Source: Palaemon carinicauda
Lineage: Eukaryota; Arthropoda; Malacostraca; Decapoda; Palaemonidae
Assembly (NCBI RefSeq): GCF_036898095.1
Contig: NC_090744.1
Span: 94,925,228-94,989,227 of the forward strand
Direction of reading: 5' to 3'
DNA: 64,000 nucleotides
Below, in pieces: positions 45,906 to 56,056 of the stretch. Under the pieces are notes generated by a model that made no database searches, had not been told where the DNA came from, and saw only the letters and a list, made by a program, of their open reading frames with translations. A program made the position numbers and the translations under genes. Numbering within the stretch: the first letter of the stretch is position 1; each line of letters starts with the position of its first letter.

Positions 45906-46118
45906 TGACTTATCTGTTTTTGACGTTGTTAACAGTTTATATAGGACATATCTGTTTTGACGTTGTTACAGTTTTTAGAATGATTTATTGTTAATTTATT
46001 TTCATCATTTATTTATTTCCTTTCCTCACTGGGCTATTTTTCCCCATTGGAGCCCTTGGGCTTATAGCATCTTGCTTTTCCAACTAGGGTTGTAGCTTGG
46101 CTAGTAATAATAATAATA
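45906..46118 (+). mobile_element. 5'-truncated LINE 3' end
   Basis: Plus-strand 3' region of the Jockey/I-like family: TCACTGGGCTATTTTTCCCC, GGGCTTATAGCATC and CAACTAGGGTTGTAGCTTGG, then (TAA)n. Confidence 0.8.
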
Positions 46119-46432
46119 ATGTAGCATGATCTTCCTAATCGGGTAGTTGAATCAGTAGAACTTCAAAAATTCAAACTTGCAGCAAATGTTTTTATGGTGA
46201 ACAGGCTGACATAAGTCTTTTTATAGTTTAGTGTACAGTACTGTATATGTGAAATATCTATTTTAATGTTAATGTGTTTTTAAAATATTGCTTTTTAATT
46301 GTTCATTATTTCTTATATTGTTTATTTGCTTCCTTATTTCCTGGGCTATTCTTCCCTATTGGAGCCCTTGGGCTTATAGCATCTTCCTTTTCCAACTAGG
46401 GTTGAAGCTTAGCTAGTAATAATAATAATAAT
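46119..46432 (+). mobile_element. Second 5'-truncated LINE 3' end, directly adjoining
   Basis: Starts inside the ORF C-terminus (DLPNRVVESVELQKFKLAA then VFMVNRLT and stop), then the same 3' region and (TAA)n. Follows the previous copy head to tail. Confidence 0.8.
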
Positions 46433-46984
46433 AACCAAGTTTGATCAATATGGAGACAACATAGAGTAGTCTCCCACTTTTAGGGGATCATGTTAAACCT
46501 CCAAGGGGATATAAAATTTGTAATTTCTCTCATCTTATCTCCAACTAAACTATCCCAATGCAGTTGCCAATTATTATAAATCAAATTCTTGATATTAGGT
46601 AAAAAAAATCATTACAGAGAATGGGATACCTTCATGGTAGCAACTCAGATGCAGCATTCTTTTCCAGTTAATCTACCTTCTCATTTCCAAACACACATAT
46701 GTGTGCCGAAACCCAACAAAATCGAACCGTTGTACCTATCAGTCCAATAATAAAAAGCCACTCTAAAAATCTTTAAAACTAAATGGTTACTGATATTAAA
46801 AACTTCTGGAGCTTGTAGCTTCTTGCATCATTAAAAATGGTAAAATTGCCCTCATCTTTTCATACTATTTTTTTCAAAACTGGTTAGTATGCTATATAGT
46901 TAGGCAGTAAATATAAAAGGTACTAGAGGAAGTACACCTCTACAATTAAAATTAATAATATTTTCTCCAAATCCAATGCCAGCA
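46433..46984. other. Giant gcl intron, unassigned
   Basis: Nothing recognised. Confidence 0.4.
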
Positions 46985-47345
46985 CCAGATTTGTTGCCAT
47001 CACTATATACAAAAGTCGATCCTCCTAGAAGAGCCACTTATCAAAGCTAAAGAGTCTCTTTTACCTTTACCAAGAGGAGAATAGCCACTGAATAATTACA
47101 GTGCAGTAGTTAACCTCTTGAGCAAAGAAGAATTGTTTGGTAATCACAGTGTTGTCAGGTGTATGAGATAGGCGAGAATGTGGAAAGAATATGCCCGACT
47201 ATTTGGTGTATGTGTAGGCATAGGAAAAATGAGTTGTAACCAGAGAGAGGGATCCAATGTAGTACTATCTGGCCAGTCAAAGGACCTAATAACTCTCTAG
47301 CGGTAGTATCTGAACGGGTGGCTGGTGGCCTGGCCAACCTACTAC
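46985..47345 (-). repeat. Body of the LINE-tail dispersed repeat
   Basis: Homologous to 56400-56725 and 56750-57062: GTGCAGTAGTTAACC, GAATTGTTTGGTAAT, GGATCCAATGTAGTACT and CTGGCCAACCTACT in the same order. Lacks the LINE tail here. Confidence 0.65.
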
Positions 47346-48033
47346 AATGATAGCTTAGGTTACTAGTTTAATTTGTTTTGGGAGCAAGCTCACCTAAAAT
47401 ACTTGTATTGTACCCTAAAACATTTTTTCCCATAAGAAATAAAGAAAATTCACTCAATGCATTCCATACATCTATAAATACGTTTACTGTATACACTAAT
47501 TTTTAACAGTTCTGTAATGGTAATTATTATACAAATTATAACCCCTAATCTAAGAAAGGAATAAAAATTAATAATTCACAATGAAAAAACGGAATAATTG
47601 ACAAATTAACTTATACTTTACCTTTGAGGAGAGTCATGGCTGGCATGAGAGATTCAAGAGACAAGGAACAGGAGGAGAGAGCGGTTGGTGCTTAGAAGGA
47701 GAATCATTCTCCATGAGGACTTCTGTGAGTTCTCACTATTGAATGATGTTCACATTCACTAATTGAATCTGTTGATTTACGCTTTCAGGATTTGATCGTC
47801 TTTTATTACACTTACGTTTAATTATTACAAAGAACCTATCAAGAAACGACTGATTTTTCATTTTCTTTAAAATGGCAGGGAAACAAGCCATTGCATTATC
47901 GATAAATAGATTCACTGCTCGTCCTGTTGAAGCTGATCTGATTGAACATGGCGTGAAGACTGTGTGAGTGGCCTATGGGGACAGTGTAACTGCTTTTTGC
48001 ATATCATGTGAGTCTCATTTGTTCTTGACCACG
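47346..48033. other. Giant gcl intron; possible transposon scrap
   Basis: A minus-strand frame near 47750-47860 reads MKNQSFLDRFF and KRKCNKRRSNPESVN, recalling the start of some hAT-like proteins, with a stop soon after. Very weak; otherwise nothing. Confidence 0.25.
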
Positions 48034-48235
48034 AAAAATGATATTTTAATTATAAAATAAATTTTTGAATATACTTACCCGGTGAATATATAATAGCTGC
48101 AACTCTGTTGCTCGACAGACAAAAAACAGTAAAAACTCGCCAGCGATCGCTATACAGGTTGCGGGTGTGCCCACCAGCGCCAACTGTCGGCCAGATACCA
48201 CTATCTCGATGTAAACAAAGACTCAATTTCTTCTC
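48034..48235. repeat. Left inverted terminal repeat, copy C
   Basis: Reverse complement of 54293-54455. Both repeats carry the copy-specific ACAAAAAACAGTAAAAACTC. Confidence 0.85.
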
Positions 48236-48279
48236 ATCCCACTGCGTCTCTATTGGGGAGGAAGGGAGGGTCGTTTAAT

Positions 48280-48375
48280 TTATATATTCACCGGGTAAGT
48301 ATATTCAAAAATTTATTTTATAATTAAAATATCATTTTTAAATATTTAACTTAGCCGGTGAATATATAATAGCTG
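48280..48375. repeat. Internal complementary region, copy C
   Basis: Reverse complement of the left end (through AATTAAAATATC) joined to the reverse complement of the right end (AAATATTTAACTTAGCC). Confidence 0.9.
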
Positions 48376-48772
48376 ATTCACACCCAGGGTGGTGGGTAGA
48401 GACCAGTTAAATATGTTTACATCGTATAAGCTAAGAGTTTTTTATTTCATTTTGACAGTTATCAATATAACAAAACCAAAATAAATAGGTACCTGGTAAG
48501 GAAGTCGACTTAGACGATTACTCTGCCTTGTAAGTACGTCTTCCTTACGGAGCCCCGCGATCCTCTTAGGATGCTGACAGACCCCCAGGAGCTGAAGTAT
48601 CAAGGGCTGCAACCCATACAACAGGACCTCATCAAATCCCTAATCTGGGCGCTCTCAAGAAATGACTTTGACCACCCGCCAAATCAACCAGGATGCGAAA
48701 GGCTTCTTAGCCTTCCGGACAACCCATAAAAACATTAAAACATTTCAAGAGACAGATTAAAAGGATATGGAA

Positions 48773-49946
48773 TTAGGGAATTGTAGTGGTTGAGCCCTCA
48801 CCCACTACTGCACTCGCTGCTACGAATGGTCCCAGTGTGTAGCAGTTCTCGTAAAGAGACTGGACATCTTTTAAGTAACATGACGCGAACACTGACTTGC
48901 TTCTCCAATAGGTTGCGTCCATGATACTTTGCAGAGATCTATTTTGCTTAAAGGCCACGGAAGTTGCTACAGCTCTAACCTCGTGCGTCTTAACCTTAAG
49001 CAAAGATCGGTCTTCCTCACTCAAGTGTGAATGAGCTTCTCGTATTAACAATCTGATAAAACATGACAAAGCATTCTTTGACATAGGCAAGGATATTTTT
49101 CTTAACCGAACACCATAACGCTTCAGATTGGCCTCGTAAAGGTTTAGTACAAGCTAAGTAGAACTTAAGAGCTCTAACAGGGCATAAGACTCTTTCTAGT
49201 TCATTGCCTACGATCTCCGATAAGCTGGGAATATCGAAAGATTTAGGCCAAGGATGAGAAGTTAGCTCATTTTTGGCTAGAAAACCAAGTTGCAGAGAAC
49301 AAGTGGCTTTTTCTGACGAAAATCCGATGTTCTTGCTGAAGGCATGAATCTCACTGACTCTTTTAGCTGAGGCTAAGCATACCAGGAAAAGAGTCTTAAG
49401 AGTGAGATCTTTCAGGGAGGCTGACTGTAAAGGCTCAAACCTGTCTGACATGAGGAATCTTAGGACCACGTCTAAATTCCACCCAGGAGTAGCCAAACGA
49501 CGCTCCTTAGTGGTCTCGAAAGACTTAAGGAGGTCTTGCAGATCTTTATTGTTGGAAAGATCTAAGCCTCTATGCCGGAAGACCGATGCCAACATGCTTC
49601 TGTAGCCCTTGATAGTGGGAGCTGAAAGGGATCGTCCTTTTCTCAGGTATAAGAGAAAAACAGCTATTTGGGCTACAGAGGTACTGGTCGAGGATACAGA
49701 AACTGACTTGCACCAGTCTCGGAAGACTTCCCACTTCGATTGGTAGACTCTAATGGTAGAAGCTCTCCTTGCTCTAGCAATCGCACTGGCTGCCTCCTTC
49801 GAAAAGCCTCTAGCTCTCGAGAGTCTTTCGATAGTCTGAAGGCAGTCAGACAAAGAGCGTGGAGGCTTTGGTGTACCTTCTTTACGTGTGGCTGACGTAG
49901 AAGGTCTACTCTTAGAGGAAGACTTCTGGGAACGTCTACTAACCAT
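48773..49946 (-). pseudogene. Tyrosine recombinase, copy C, one frameshift
   Basis: From Met 49946 the frame carries SKWEVFRDWCKSVSV and the first catalytic Arg (SAKRVSEIHAF). Around 49090-49110 one extra base (AAGAAAAATATCC where copy B has AAGAAGCCTTC) shifts it; the C-terminal frame then holds KTHEVRAVATS (H, R), YWRSKSVF and the Tyr (CYLKDV). All catalytic residues are still encoded, so this is a near-intact gene with one lesion. Its first part overlaps the end of the RNase H frame. Confidence 0.85.
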
Positions 49947-51166
49947 CGAAGTACCTCGGTGAACCATTCTCTCGCGGGCCAGAGGGGAGCAACTAACGTC
50001 AACCTTGTCCCTTCGTGAGAGGCGAACTTCTGCAGTACCTTGTTGACAATCTTGAATGGTGGGAATGCGTAAAGATCCAGATGTGACCAATCTAGGAGGA
50101 AGGCATCTATATGTATTGCTGCTGGGTCCGGGACTGGAGAGCAATAGATTGGAAGCCTCTTGGTCAGCGAGGTTGCAAAGAGATCTATGGTGGGTTGACC
50201 CCAAGTCGCCCAAAGTCTCTTGCACACATCCTTGTGGAGGGTCCATTCGATTGGAATTACTTGACCTTTCCGACTGAGACAATCTGCTAGGACGTTCAAG
50301 TCGCCCTGGATGAACCTCGTTAGTAGGGAGATGCCTCGATCTTTTGACCAGATGAGCAGGTCCCTTGCGACCTCGTACAAAGTCAGTGAGTGGGTACCTC
50401 CCTGTTTGTAAATGTACGCCAAGGCCGTGGTGTTGTCCGAGTTTACCTCCACCACCTTGCCTCGAAGGAGATTCTCGAAGCTTATCAAGGCCAGATGAAC
50501 CGCCAAAAGCTCCTTGCTGTTGATATGCATGCTCCTCTGACTCGAGTTCCACAGACCTGAGCATTCCCGACCGTCCAGCGTCGCGCCCCAGCCCAAGTCC
50601 GATGCGTCCGAGAAGAGAACGTGGTTGGGTATCTGAACTGCCAGGGGAAGACCCTCTCGTAGGCTGATATTGTCCTTCCACCAAGTCAGACAAGACTTTA
50701 TCTTTTCGGAAATCGGGATCGAGACCGCCTCTAGCGTCTTGTCCTTTTTCCAGTGAAAAGCCAGATGGAATTGAAGAGGACGGAGGTGTAGCCTTCCTAG
50801 CGAGACAAATTGCTCCAGGGATGACAGCGTCCCTACCAGACTCATCCACAGCCTGACTGAGCAGCGTTCTTTCTTCAGCATCTTCTGGATGGAGAGCAGG
50901 GCTTGATCTATTCTGGGGGCCGACGGAAAAGCCCGAAAAACTTGACTGTGAATCTCCATCCCTAAATACAGAATAGTTTGGGATGGGACCAGCTGTGACT
51001 TTTCCAAATTGACTAGGAGTCCCAATTCCTTGGCCAGATCTAGAGTCCAATTGAGATCCTTCAGACAGCGATGACTGGAAGAGGCTCTGAGAAGCCAGTC
51101 GTCCAAGTACAGGGAGGCTCTGATCTCCGATAGCTCGAAACTGGTACCCCACATTCCTGTAAACAA
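49673..51166 (-). CDS. RT catalytic box and RNase H frame, copy C
   Basis: 497 codons. YLDDWLL (YxDD at residues 20-23), VPSQTILYLGMEI (59-72), a thumb-like region, then RNase H: LFSDASDLGWG (Asp187), INSKELLAVHLAL (Glu219), VEVNSDNTTALAY (Asp244) and DLNVLADCLSR (Asp295), so all four acidic residues are present. A DIRS-typical domain (TIDLFATSLTKRL, LVAPLWPAREWF) follows; the remainder overlaps the recombinase start in another frame and is probably a shadow. The start Met is only the first in the frame. RT motif B is missing upstream, so RT is inactive although RNase H could fold. Confidence 0.75.
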   Translation of the reverse strand: MFTGMWGTSFELSEIRASLYLDDWLLRASSSHRCLKDLNWTLDLAKELGLLVNLEKSQLVPSQTILYLGMEIHSQVFRAFPSAPRIDQALLSIQKMLKKERCSVRLWMSLVGTLSSLEQFVSLGRLHLRPLQFHLAFHWKKDKTLEAVSIPISEKIKSCLTWWKDNISLREGLPLAVQIPNHVLFSDASDLGWGATLDGRECSGLWNSSQRSMHINSKELLAVHLALISFENLLRGKVVEVNSDNTTALAYIYKQGGTHSLTLYEVARDLLIWSKDRGISLLTRFIQGDLNVLADCLSRKGQVIPIEWTLHKDVCKRLWATWGQPTIDLFATSLTKRLPIYCSPVPDPAAIHIDAFLLDWSHLDLYAFPPFKIVNKVLQKFASHEGTRLTLVAPLWPAREWFTEVLRWLVDVPRSLPLRVDLLRQPHVKKVHQSLHALCLTAFRLSKDSRELEAFRRRQPVRLLEQGELLPLESTNRSGKSSETGASQFLYPRPVPL

Positions 51167-51368
51167 ACCTCAGAAACGGTTGGGAATCGGGGTGTATAGG
51201 AATGTGGAAGTATGCCTCCTGAAGGTCGAGAGAGACCATCCAGTCGCCTTCCATAAATGCTGTCAAGACAGCCTGGTAGACTTCATCGTGAAGTTTGTCT
51301 TGACAATGAACACATTGAGCGCACTTGCCTCTTACGTACTCCTGCAGTGAACATGGCTGCCAAATCAT
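51167..51368 (-). pseudogene. RT palm motif A remnant, copy C
   Basis: Frame with VLTAFMEGDWMVSLDLQEAY and FHIPIHPDSQPFLRFVY, then a break where copy B has about 80 more bases. Preceded by CAQCVHCQDKLHDEV and not by RT finger motifs. The Met at 51368 is caused by a 1-base deletion shared with copy A. Confidence 0.75.
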
Positions 51369-53054
51369 GGAGCCATCCCTGATGGACTGGTTCCTGCAGA
51401 GAACGTGGCTGTCAGATCATTGGAGCCATCCCTGAAAGACTTGTTTATGCATGACATAATTGTACAGCAAAACTTCAAAGGCTCGAAAACAGCTGTGAAG
51501 TTGACCTGTAAAATCTTGGAGCGTCTCCTGGCCAGGCGCCAGGGAGAGTCTACGAGATTTGAGAAGTCTATCTGGGCAGAGGCAGGAACTCCCAAGCCGA
51601 GAACTTCTCTCGTGTCATATCAGACTCTCGCTCTATAAGCCAGTTTAAAAGAAGGGAAAGCAAAGGCTGTATCCCCCAAACTCCTCCTGGTGATAAACCA
51701 GTCGCCTAGCAAACGTAAAGCTCTCTAGGAGAGCGAGAGAGCACTAGCTTATAAAACAACGGCTTCGAAGTAGCTAGGCCTAGTGTAAGCTCTGATGTTT
51801 AGGCGAACGAGGAGCAGCAGTTACAAAAAGATCCGGACAAAGATCCTTAAAAATCAGCATGATTTATTTAAAGTCCATAGAGGGCTAAGCAGCTTTAGGC
51901 TCCTCTCCGTCTGACAGAGTCCTCAAGGGAATATCAGTAGGAGGGGGAACAGCAACTTCCTCATCTAAAGGAACCTTGTCCGATAATAGCCGAGTCTCAA
52001 GCAAGGGAGAGACCTACCGTGGTGGCAATGCTTTACAAGCAGAGTCCACACGCACTGGTGCATTAGTAGCGGACCAGGACGCAACGTCATATAACTGCTT
52101 GACAGTCTGTGAACTGTCAACAACAACAGGTGCGAGAGACCAGGACGCAACGTCATGTAACTGCTTGACAGTCTGTGAACTGTCAACAACAACAGGTGCG
52201 TGAGGACGCACAGCGTCCACTCGAGACTGCTTTGACCGCCTAGACTGAGCAGTCAAAACAACTCTAGAATGCGGAGGTTGACGCACAGCGTCAAAACAAG
52301 TCAACTCCGATTGTTAGCGAACGTCCTGAACGTCAACAGGAGCATCAGCAAGTGGCCTAACGTCCAAATGTGGCTGAAAATCCACACGAGACCGCATCGA
52401 GTGTGGTTCTAAACAACCTGACTGACGTGACTTAGCTACGCCAACGTCAACAGGACGCACAAAGGAACATTAGGTTGGCTGAAAGCCAGGATCTCGATGA
52501 GATAAACGGCTAGGCTCAACGGACTAATCGGCAGAATAGTCTTCCATAAGGGAGGCAAGCTTATTCTGCATGTCTTGCCGTACAACCCATTTAGGATCAA
52601 CGGAAATGGTTGCGGTAAGAGACGAGGGTAACGTCTGTGACCGCAACACTTTGCCAACAAAAAGACTCTCGGAGTCTGTGTTACGCTTTTGTTAGGCGGC
52701 GAGCAGTTATCCGATGACTGCATAGGGTCAGAGCTGTCCTAATGGCTGCAACCAGGACGCTGGACCTGTCCTGAAAGGACTGACTTTCGCTTAAGGGCCT
52801 CGGAACCTTGTTTCAGGTTTCTTATGCGAAAAGCCTTCGGATGACGAGGAGAAAATTGTCTCTCTCGCCTTATGGTAGGGGAGATCTTGGTAAGATACAC
52901 CCGATACCATAGAGGGAAACGTCTGTTCGCTGATCAAGGCCTCTCGAACCCATAAGTCGTACGACATTACTTCTCCCCTGGGCTTGGGAGCTTGCAAGAG
53001 GTCCCGGACTAGGTGAACGACAGGCACGAACAGACGAACCCTCGGACGCAACAC
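51369..53054 (-). pseudogene. Gag-like ORF1 remnant, copy C
   Basis: Pieces in several frames: GVPASAQIDFSNLVDSPWR with CTIMSCINKSFRDGSNDL (51365-51595), a 66-bp tandem duplication (52086 and 52152) shared with copy A, and an N-terminal basic, Ser-rich block (52791-53054). Same order as copies A and B. Many shifts. Confidence 0.55.
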
Positions 53055-54292
53055 TGTAACACTTTGCGCAATATCACTTTATCACTACGATTTTTTGTTT
53101 TGCACTTATTTCACTGAAATCGAAACTTTCACTGATTTCTACCTGAAGCACGCAATTCTACCCTCATCAAAAGGTAGTAAATGCGAAATCAGTCGTATAA
53201 TGCAAGCACATTAATACCAGCAAAAAAACAGTAAACATCTTTTAAGATAAAAAATTCAGTGGTTGGGGAAGAGAATAAACACTAGTTCATTCAAAACTAC
53301 GTTTTCAATCTCTCACCGTACATTGCCTGGGGACGAGAATAAAACTAAAAACGTTTTATCCTTTCTCCCCGTACAGAGACTAGGGACGAGAGTAACTCGA
53401 GAACAACGTTACCCGCTTGAACGGAACGTTTTCTCTCCTCTCTCTCCCTCCGTCTCTATCTCTTTCTCTCTCTCTCTCTTGATTTCGCACCTAAGAGAAG
53501 AGCCCAATTACGTTTCGTCAAAAAAACATGTTATTTGACCAAAGGAAAAAACTGAAAGGTTTTTCAATTAAAAAGTTCCTTTAAAATAGAATTTAAAACA
53601 TTTAAGCTTTGAAAGAAGAATGAACAAAACGTCAGAATCGATTTACTCTTTCTGCAAAGTGAAACCGTGATACTCTCTCTCTCTATCGTAACGATAGAGC
53701 GCAAACTGCGTAGTATAAATAAACTAAACGTTAGTTCATCTTTGAAAACAGTACGAAGACTATTCAAAGAAAATCTTTCATAAAATATTTATTAAAAATA
53801 TTCATTTAAAAAGTTTTAAATCATTAGCTCTTTAAAAGCTATTTACGATTGAAAGGGCTCAACGTTGTTTAACTTCGGTTTCCAAGTTAGGACCGCCTAC
53901 TCTCAGGAAAGGTCGCATATAAACAAAACATTAAAATTTATTTTTTATGTTTATTATAAATGGAAAGTTAATCGAAGAGGCCTAATAAAAGCGGTGAGAT
54001 ATAAAATATATAGAGGAAAATCTATAATTAATTTATAACGTGATAAGATAATTACTAAAAGCCTAACCACACTTCCGTCTAAGGGAAGGGTCGGCCATTT
54101 AAAAGTCAAAGAAAGTCCATACTCTCTTTGTCACCAAAAATTAAATCTATCCAAAACGAGTTCAAGATTTAAGATGAAGATAAAACACCTGCACTGCGAA
54201 AGCTCAAACCAAAATGAAGTACTTCACCAAATATGTTGAGAAAACTCCAGGTTCTACAGCGAGTAAAAGTACGTCTTGTCGACACGTCGACA
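53055..54292 (-). other. 5' leader of copy C
   Basis: Very similar to 7183-8398, including the CT tract (about 53430-53480) and ATCGTAACGATAGAGCGC near 53685. Confidence 0.5.
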
Positions 54293-54474
54293 GAGAAGAA
54301 ATTGAGTCTTTGTTTACATCGAGAGAGTGGTATCTGGCCGACAGTTGGCGCTGGTGGGCACACCCGCAACCTGTATAGCGATCGCTGGCGAGTTTTTACT
54401 GTTTTTTGTCTGTCGAGCAACAGAGTTGCAGCTATTATATATTCACCGGCTAAGTTAAATACTGTATTTAAAAA
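54293..54474. repeat. Right inverted terminal repeat, copy C
   Basis: Partner of 48034-48235; 5' end of the element in coding orientation. Confidence 0.85.
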
Positions 54475-54757
54475 TGCCCATATGGAGCAAAATTTTTTCA
54501 CTCAGGCCTACATTATGTAATAGGCATTAAGCAATTCAAATTTGTAAGCTCATATCTCGATTTGCTTGTATTCAAAGTTACTTGTAACCTGAGGTACTAC
54601 CGTAGCTGCTTAGTGATCTGTCAGCAGTAACTATCACACCTCATACTACTATTAAAGGAAAAAGGTTTGCATTCATTTACGAACAAAGTACTGTAAGTCT
54701 TAGTGCTATGAATTATATAAAACAAAAAGCTATCCCAACTAATTATATGATGCTTAC

Positions 54758-54848
54758 CCGTTCTGTTTCTGAAGAACCTATGTGCTTCAAGGAAAGCCGC
54801 TTCATGTGTACCTTCCCAAGATGGATTTAATCTTAAGAAAACCCAGGC
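54758..54848 (-). CDS. gcl: germ cell-less, coding exon 3 of those visible
   Basis: 91 bp, begins at phase 0 and ends one base into a codon. Encodes AWVFLRLNPSWEGTHEAAFL and EAHRFFRNRT. It matches GMCL1, where LK-x-W-x-FL-x-L-x-PSW follows the FVMQ-x-EF block. Acceptor ATTCTCTTATAG, donor GTAAGCA. The intron before it is only 148 bp; the intron after it is 21.8 kb. Confidence 0.92.
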
Positions 54849-54996
54849 CTATAAGAGAATATTTTAAATCATCATATTGGTGAATAAACCTTAGATTTCT
54901 ATAATTTAAAATATTTCAAGAAGAACAATTACATAGAGCACTTTTTTTGTAAATGACAGCACTACTAAGGAGTAATATGTACTATACTATACTTAC

Positions 54997-55113
54997 CTTT
55001 AGCATTACATAAACGCTAAACTCTGTCTGCATTACATACAAATGAGGAGAGGATAGGAGTTCATACAACAAATCAGGAGAAATGTGTCGTAATGTTCCGG
55101 GTTGTTCAGTTAC
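54997..55113 (-). CDS. gcl: germ cell-less, coding exon 2 of those visible
   Basis: 117 bp, phase 0 at both ends. Encodes [20 protein letters not shown] and [19 protein letters not shown], the BACK-domain block whose LL-x-x-x-x-SP-x-LFVMQ-x-EF signature is characteristic of GMCL1/gcl. Acceptor TTTCCTAACAG, donor GTAAGTATAG. A long (CT)n tract (transcript sense) ends about 84 bp upstream of the acceptor. Confidence 0.93.
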
Positions 55114-55194
55114 CTGTTAGGAAACAAGTATTTATATACAATGTTAAAATTACAAGAAATATTAACTATATTCATGGTTCTTTTCATTTTCCTT

Positions 55195-55345
<151 letters not shown>

Positions 55346-55760
55346 AGAGATATAGATAATTTCTTTATTCATTGTTGTCTAGAATGACGACTTAGGATTG
55401 TGTTTTTAGTTCTATTAAAAAAAATAAAGAATAATGACTGGAAATTATTTAATCTAAATTGCTTACAAAAATCATCAATAGTTAAACATTAAAGCTTGTG
55501 AAGTAATGAGATCCAATATTCATTTAAAAGGAAATTAGAAAATTATATTGAAAACTTTATATATTAGGTATATACAGTCATACCTCTCTTAAAGATATGA
55601 CTAAATATGAATTTTAAATAGTTTATGTCTTGCATATTGGTGTTACCAATGAATTTATGAACTTTCAATAGTTTATTTCTTGTATATTGGTGTTACTAAA
55701 GAATTTTATGAATTTTAGATAAAGTTTTTCAAGTTTTTTTATCCCAGTTTTTTGTGCACC

Positions 55761-56040
55761 AGCTGTTTTGGTATACTAGCTATTTTGGAACTAGCTGTTT
55801 TGGTATACTAGCTATTTTGGAACTAGCTGTTTTGGTATACTAGCTATTTTGGAACTAGCTGTTTTGGTATACTAGCTATTTTGGAACTAGCTGTTTTGGT
55901 ATACTAGCTATTTTGGAACTAGCTGTTTTGGTATACTAGCTATTTTGGAACTAGCTGTTTTGATATACTAGCTATTTTGGAACTAGCTGTTTTGGTATAC
56001 TAGTTATTTTGGAACTAGCTGTTTTGGACTAGCTATTTTG
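55761..56040. repeat. 32-bp tandem satellite
   Basis: Nearly nine copies of a 32-bp unit made of two related halves, AGCTGTTTTGGTATACT and AGCTATTTTGGAACT. The last copies are degenerate. Within a gcl intron. Confidence 0.9.
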
Positions 56041-56056
56041 TTGTACAATCGGGAGA

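Larger units (their letters stand above)
48034..54474 (-). mobile_element. DIRS-type retrotransposon, copy C (family 1)
   Basis: 6.44 kb in the giant gcl intron, sense to gcl, ending only 283 bp from the donor side of exon 54758-54848. Inverted terminal repeats 48034-48235 and 54293-54474, internal complementary region 48280-48375. It has the longest surviving frames of family 1 (RNase H open, recombinase with one frameshift) but the same RT deletion as copy A. No target duplication. Its right end has five extra bases (ACTGTATTTAAAAA) absent from its internal complementary region. Confidence 0.9.

Noticed and set aside
47590..47890. An extra gcl or other host exon with a GTAAAG donor near 47618
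   Set aside because: The frame before it holds a stop, no acceptor pairs with it, and gcl exons 3 and 4 already join in phase across this intron.
1253..54474. Copies A and C as one segmental duplication
   Set aside because: Flanking sequences differ on both sides and their inverted repeats carry different private variants.
55761..56040. CRISPR-like array
   Set aside because: Contiguous tandem repeat without unique spacers in a eukaryotic intron.
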